DNA from: Humulus lupulus
Lineage: Eukaryota; Streptophyta; Magnoliopsida; Rosales; Cannabaceae
Assembly (NCBI RefSeq): GCF_963169125.1
Contig: NC_084801.1
Coordinates: 115,843,061-115,907,060 of the forward strand
Reading direction: 5' to 3'
Length of the DNA stretch: 64,000 nucleotides
The position numbers and the translations under genes are program-made. Shown here one piece after another: positions 59,189 to 64,000 of this stretch (the stretch's first letter is position 1; each line of letters opens with the position of its first letter). The notes beneath the pieces are model-generated. The model was not told the DNA's origin and searched no databases. It saw nothing but the letters and a program-made list of their open reading frames with translations.

Positions 59189-59687
59189 AGATCTAGTAAA
59201 CCTGCATGTACTTTTTTATACCTTTTTAGCATTAGGAAAGCCATGAAGGATAAAAATATAAAGCTTGAAATCCATCAAAGGTTGTTCGTATCAGAAAAGG
59301 CAAAAGGATAAGCTTGAATGAATTTTGGAAATAAACATATTGTTTTAAGACAATGTTTATTTTATTATGATTTTCAATGGAAATTTTAATTTCAGTTTTT
59401 CTTATTACATCAACAACAATTTGTAGTTACTTTCACAAGTAATAAAATCCTATTTCTTTAAATGGATGTGGATTGTGGGGTGGATGTATGGAAAACGAGC
59501 TATACTTATTGCAACCAAACAAACCCTATGTACTAACTATTGAGTTGTTTAAGATAGTTAAATCTAGGACCGTTAAACGACAAAAGGTCAATAATGTTAG
59601 AAATGACGTACCTTTGGCATTTTCGATTTGGTCATATTTGCTATGATAGGATTCAAAGACTAAAAATGGCTCGACCTTTGAGGGAAC

Positions 59688-60885
59688 TGATGGACCCAAA
59701 ATAGGTATGTTTTAAATATTTATAAATCGCAAGCGCACGAATCGTTCATATAGAATAGTGATCGTGTAAGCAAGGATGTCGAACCCAAAGGAGTTGTCTA
59801 AAATCGAAAAGAAAACTATTTTAAACCAAAATTAATAAATTCTAACCTAGCTCCAAAGATTGATGAGAATTTGTAACAATAAAATAAAAGATAATAATAA
59901 AGATATTAAAGACAATATATTTAACTAAATTAATAATTGTAAACAAGATAGTAAAAGAAAGATTATTAAGATAATAGAATCCGCAAAATATAAGTTCAAT
60001 AATATTTAAAAGTACATTGATTCCCAAGTTTTAGTAATAGTAGAAATTAATCAAACCATCACTTATTCAAATTAGATATTCTATTTAAGCACAAATTTTT
60101 ATAAAAATATAAGATCTATCTTCACTTTTAAAAATTATAATTTCAAAGCATTTGGTGTAAATCAATCTAATGAAATAACAAATAAATCAATGAACATTAT
60201 TTATAAGGCAAAACATAATATTTTTGTTCTAAGCATTTGATGTGTACAATTTAATGACACATCTTACACAAAAAATATTATATTTTTGCACTAATGAAGA
60301 ACAAAGTGTAAATATGTTCTAACAATCTAAAATACAAGATATTTAAGATGAAAGAAAATATTTGAAGAAGAAAATCCATAAACTTTATTGCACAAAATGG
60401 GAAATCAACATACAAAATAAACACTATTTAGTTACATATTGTTTCATCATCACCTTAATAATCTTAAAAAGATTAGAAACTCCTAACTAGAATAGCAAAT
60501 ACAAACTAAAAATTACAAACATAAATAGGAAAATTTGGAGGATAAACCCCCAAATTTTTCCTCTAAAAACACATAGAAAATTTACAACAAAGAAGAAGAA
60601 GAAAAAGAAAAAGAAGAAAATGGAGAGGTCTTGAAATGTGGTAAGTGTGTAGTGTAACCTCCTCCAAAATTTAGCACTCCTAAATGGTCTTCAAAACTCC
60701 CTATGTATAGCCAAATGAGAATATTAAAATAATCATTTAAATGAATTAAATTGATTAAATTAATTAAATTAATAATAATATGGCAAATAGGGGTAAATTA
60801 TAGGGTGTAATGATGATTTTGGGGTAAAATGTGTAGAAAAGTTTGGGTAAAAAGTTGGAATTTTTGACAAAGGGGACAATGGTAC
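59688..60885 (-). mobile_element. Inverted copy of element J, interrupted by G
   Basis: It begins TGATGGACCC and matches the reverse complement of the 3' part of J, including cgcaagcgcacgaatcgt and ggatgtcgaa. It stops where the LTR of G starts, so the remainder probably lies beyond the right edge. It is clearly diverged from J. Confidence 0.82.
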
Positions 60886-61825
60886 TGTTAACCGTGATTT
60901 TCGGTAACTATATTAATAAATATTATTTAAGGGTAATTGTAATGAAAGTAGAAGATTAACACGGGGTTTTTACGTGGTTGGGCGTTAACTAGCCTTAGTC
61001 CACGAGTCTATAGTATTAGAGCTTGAAAAACATTTTACAATGGAGTTTCTCTCTGTATTTTGACAGAGTAACTGTATCTTTGTTGAAGAGAGATCCATTT
61101 TGCAGTGTTCTATGGCCTGTATTTATAGGCTTATGGGAACACTAGGTTTGGGCCGGGTATGACCCGGGCCCATCAGAGACACGGGTATTCTTGGCCTTTC
61201 TAGTGGAAGCCCAATACAAAAGATACAACATACATGAATTCAAGATCAGCTACGGCCCAATACATTGGCTCAAGAGCTATATCTCGCCCGACAAAATGGC
61301 GCTTTTGGTCTGGACACTTCGAGTTACGAGGCAGATTCAGGAGACAAGACTAGTCAGAGTACTTGGCAGCGCAGACCTGAAACAACGGCGTGCAATCCCA
61401 AGGTGGCCTTTTCCGTAGGTGAAAAGTGGGGACAACGTCCACGAGGAGTGGGGCAGCTTCAGGTTCCTGGAAGCTTGGCCCCTCCAGCGGGGGACGATGT
61501 GATCCGGGTTTGTTTACCTTTGTCCCTCTTCATTTACCGCAGGCCCGGACCGTACCAGGGTCCGGGACCAGGACGCGTATGTCGTGGGGGTTCGAATGAT
61601 CTGCACGTCTCCCGGATGACCGTCCCGGAGGACGGAACCTGGAGGACCATGCCGGACCCCCCAAATGGGCCCAGACATGCACCCCCGGCCCATACCCCTC
61701 CTCTCGGACATTTCCGTACCAAGAGGACTTGGGTCGGGCCCGCATGCTTACACAACCCCTGATAATGGGCCTGGACGAAGGTCCCGAGTCCATGCAGGAA
61801 ATGGGGATAACATTTACCCCCCAAG

Positions 61826-62322
61826 CCTTCGCCTAGGCCTGCCAGAAGGAGGTTTGCATCGTTCCCAGGACGCTCGCATGGTTGCCTCCCCAGTTCCTGC
61901 CCGGGATCGCGGGTCCGTGACAGCGGGCCGTGGTACTGGCGGTATGCTTGGCCCGGACTGTTTACCAATATCCGGGGATGTTTACCATTGTTCCGCTTCG
62001 TGGCAAGGGTACACGTGTCACCAGGCGATTGCTGCACAGGTCTTGAAAGGTCGCCTAGCCCTCCCAAGAGTCGCTAGGCCTAGGCTAGTGTGTCAACGCA
62101 CATCACGAAGCGTCCCATCCGCACGGGGGTCCATCATTAATGTCCCTGGGATGAGGTGGACTGTAGGATGGGGCGACCTTTGGCATCCGCCCCTCCTGGG
62201 CCGTTAGATCTGAGATGGCGAGGATCCAACCTGAAAGGACTCATAAATGTCCCTGCGCGACTCCTGACCGTCCGATGAGGAGACACCTGTCCGTTGGATC
62301 AGAGGCCAGGACTTGGGGCCAT
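61826..62322 (+). promoter_or_regulatory. Upstream region of the antisense gene of G
   Basis: About 500 bp of GC-rich DNA between the polypurine tract and a TATA box. No ORF is supported; it is the likely promoter. Confidence 0.45.
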
Positions 62323-62330
62323 TATAAATA
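62323..62330 (+). promoter_or_regulatory. TATA box of the antisense gene of G
   Basis: TATAAATA lies at the same relative place as in F. A leader exon ends at a donor ACA|GTAAGT at 62617. Confidence 0.65.
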
Positions 62331-62933
62331 CCCCACGAAAGCAAATTTGGCACTTTTACGCCTTCGAACCAGTTTAAGAACCGATAAGCTTTGCTCGAGC
62401 CTTGCATGTCCGACATCGCCGACGGCATATACCACCATCTGCTGACTCTGCACCGCCGCCTGTTCCTCAGAACCCCAACTTCTGCCCTTCTACCTGAAGA
62501 CGCGTCTCGGGCCTATCCTGTCGACGAACTGCTAAACCGGCTACACCATTTCAAGAACGAAGTTCTTCCGTCCTTACAGTCGGACAACCACCACCTTCTA
62601 CGGCCGACAATTCACAGTAAGTCCTCCTGACTCTCTTGATGACTATATGAACTTATGATGTTCTTTTAATACGTGCGTTTAGGCTTTATATTTAGGAGTT
62701 GTTAGGAAGGCCGCCTGGTTCGGGTTGCTCTGTATCCAGATGCTTCCCGAACAGAGGGCGGGTCTTAGTAGTTTCCTTCTTTCCCGATCAGGGTCCCGTG
62801 ACTCTTCGATGCCCTAGACCTGATCCGAAGGGGCTCCAAGCAGTCCTTAGGAGACCCCCCATACCTGAACTGACTTTCTTGGGTTTAGGTACTGACTGCT
62901 TGGCTTTCTTTCTTTGTTCCCAGATCGTCAGCT

Positions 62934-64000
62934 ATGGCAACGGGCGTTACGCTCCATTCTGAAGAAGAGGTCAATAGGGCCCCTGTCGTCATTTTTGGAT
63001 CCCAGACGCCCAAGGGCAACAGGTGGGAAATGGACGTGACGCCCAACCTATTCAGAAATTACTGGATGATGCTGCTCCTAGAGCAGCGTCTGGGCATCGA
63101 ATCAACTCCTGGACTCTTTCACAACCGCATGGCCAGGATCGAGGAGCGGGCGCATACGTCCGTGGAAGGATTCGGGGCCTGGAGTGCCGGTCACATCAGC
63201 GCGGGAGCTACGCTACCGCTTCACGACTATTTCGTGCGGTTCTTGACGTACGTGGGAATTGCACCGTTCCAGCTTCTGCCTCAAGCGTACCGGCTACTTG
63301 CTGGATGGCGGGTGTTTTGCATCGCGAAGGAGGTCGTGAAGCCCACCCCTGCGGAGATCCTGCACTTCTACAAGCTGGAGCCGCAGGTCAACGTCAAGGA
63401 CAAGACCCTGGACGACTTTTATAGACTGAAGCCGCGGAGTGGCTATCCCGCTCCTACCAGCTCCTGGAGGCATCCCTCGGACGTCAGGCATTACTGGTTC
63501 CTGACGTCCGGGTTCCTCGTGGATAAGAACCCCACACTGCTGCTGGACTTCCAGCGAGTGGGTAAGTATTTTCCTGGTCCTCTCTTTTATTCCTTGTCCT
63601 TTTTAGTCGTCGCTTATCATATCTTCCGTGTGGCAGGGCCTTTCGCTCAAACTCCCCTTACCAAGTTCATTATGGAAAGGAGGAGGTTTTATTCCGAGTT
63701 GAGCGCGGAGGATCTGGACGTGGGTGGCTACGTCACGAACGACAATCTCCGACTGGTCGGGATGCTCGCGGCCACCCAAACCATTGTTATCTCGAACCTT
63801 CGGGGCATCCCCTGCGAGAAGAACGTCGACGTCCGGGAGCAGTTGGCCCTGGACCACATTGCCAGTGTGGAAAGAGTGGCGCGAGCCGACGCGGCCTGGC
63901 GCAAGAAGGACCAGGCCCCGACAGAGGCGGCCACCTCAGAGGAGCTGGAGGAGCTCTTCGAAGATGCCCTACTAAACATTGGGACTCCCGTGGCTAGCGT
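62934..64000 (+). CDS. Antisense Transposase_28-like protein of element G, N-terminal part, uninterrupted
   Basis: Exon 2 begins at 62924 after a T-rich acceptor, and its first ATG is at 62934 (MATGVTLHSEEEV). Reading is open to the right edge, over 350 codons. The domain includes MDVTPNLFRNYW, LPLHDYFVRFLTYVGIAPF and LPQAYRLLAGWRVFC, the Transposase_28 signature ('putative gypsy type transposon', function unknown). A GT-AG intron at 63562-63636 is 75 nt long and has no in-frame stop, so spliced and retained forms both stay in frame. Exon 3 (FAQTPLTKFIMERRRFYSEL) aligns with exon 3 of the F gene. The coding sequence is GC-rich, unlike the AT-rich surroundings. The missing 3' part should encode a linker and coiled coil, by analogy with F. 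Confidence 0.82.
   Translation, partial: MATGVTLHSEEEVNRAPVVIFGSQTPKGNRWEMDVTPNLFRNYWMMLLLEQRLGIESTPGLFHNRMARIEERAHTSVEGFGAWSAGHISAGATLPLHDYFVRFLTYVGIAPFQLLPQAYRLLAGWRVFCIAKEVVKPTPAEILHFYKLEPQVNVKDKTLDDFYRLKPRSGYPAPTSSWRHPSDVRHYWFLTSGFLVDKNPTLLLDFQRVGKYFPGPLFYSLSFLVVAYHIFRVAGPFAQTPLTKFIMERRRFYSELSAEDLDVGGYVTNDNLRLVGMLAATQTIVISNLRGIPCEKNVDVREQLALDHIASVERVARADAAWRKKDQAPTEAATSEELEELFEDALLNIGTPVAS

Larger units (their letters stand above)
56416..59687 (+). mobile_element. Non-coding internal region of element I
   Basis: More than 3 kb of AT-rich DNA follow the primer-like site. I could not find gag or pol. A GC-rich hairpin island (56608-56680), a 36-bp direct repeat (58111-58146 and 58232-58267, with cgggacacatgggtt) and a 211-bp duplication are present. 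It could be a non-autonomous (LARD-like) element or decayed copia leader DNA. The 3' LTR was not found in the window. Confidence 0.5.
60886..64000 (-). mobile_element. Tat-like retrotransposon G, 3' end (LTR and antisense gene), open at right edge
   Basis: The LTR (60886-61812, 927 bp) starts TGTTAACCGTG and ends GGGGATAACA. It shares the ttttacgtggtt...tagtccacgagtc block with F. The same polypurine tract as F follows (61813-61825, minus strand). A plus-strand antisense gene then runs off the window. gag-pol should lie further right on the minus strand. The left flank, ggtac, would be the target duplication. Confidence 0.85.

Noticed and set aside
61265..62445. Several ORFs of 75-180 residues on both strands
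   Set aside because: They overlap the LTR and promoter region of G and arise from GC-rich sequence; no motif or splice support.

Overview
The window looks like a plant nuclear genome, most likely a eudicot. Its genes are intron-rich with GT-AG splice sites, intergenic DNA is very AT-rich, and about 80% of the sequence is nested LTR retrotransposons. I did not identify the species. The mix of families would fit a Rosales genome such as Cannabaceae, but that is a guess.

Gene island (about 1.6-9.5 kb). Three host genes are visible. (1) The 3' part of an RCC1-repeat gene (+, 1892-3539); its 5' exons are missing because a minus-strand Ty3/gypsy element (LTR, primer-binding site, open gag) occupies 1-1643 and runs off the left edge. 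(2) A complete seven-exon histidine-phosphatase/phosphoglycerate-mutase-like gene with a probable chloroplast transit peptide (+, 4327-7018). (3) A convergent eight-exon gene for a 216-residue coiled-coil protein resembling the meiotic axis protein ASY4 (-, 7912-9436). Beyond it lie a GC-rich repeat block, a cluster of GGTAACTGGTTACC palindromes and AT-rich spacer.

Nested LTR region (12.3-35.7 kb). A decayed plus-strand Tekay-like chromovirus (A, 12276-32113) carries insertions: a solo LTR (B) in its 5' LTR, an inverted solo LTR (C) inside B, a 4.06-kb solo LTR (D) inside gag, and a 1.9-kb LTR-like element (J) in its 3' LTR. Next come a foldback element, an LTR fragment, a Cassandra-type TRIM with a 5S-rRNA-derived segment (-), and a minus-strand gypsy LTR (E) fused to the Cassandra primer-binding site.

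Young Tat-type element (35.7-50.3 kb). Element F lies inside E, flanked by a perfect GGTCC duplication. Its 892-bp LTRs differ by about 1.2%. It has gag, protease, RT, two RNase H domains and integrase on the minus strand. On the plus strand, between integrase and the 3' LTR, lies an antisense multi-exon gene with its own TATA box, a Transposase_28-like domain, a poly-Gln linker and a long coiled coil. In F this gene is broken.

Right part (50.3-64 kb). A scrambled junction leads into a Ty1/copia pol fragment and LTR, an orphan fragment of the antisense-gene family, a second copia-like LTR with long AT-rich internal DNA, an inverted J copy, and the start of another Tat-like element (G) inserted in J. 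G carries an antisense gene whose visible part is uninterrupted to the right edge. Self-promoted antisense genes recurring in F, G and the 54-kb fragment are the most interesting system here. The Cassandra/gypsy chimera and the conserved splice signals inside LTRs come next.
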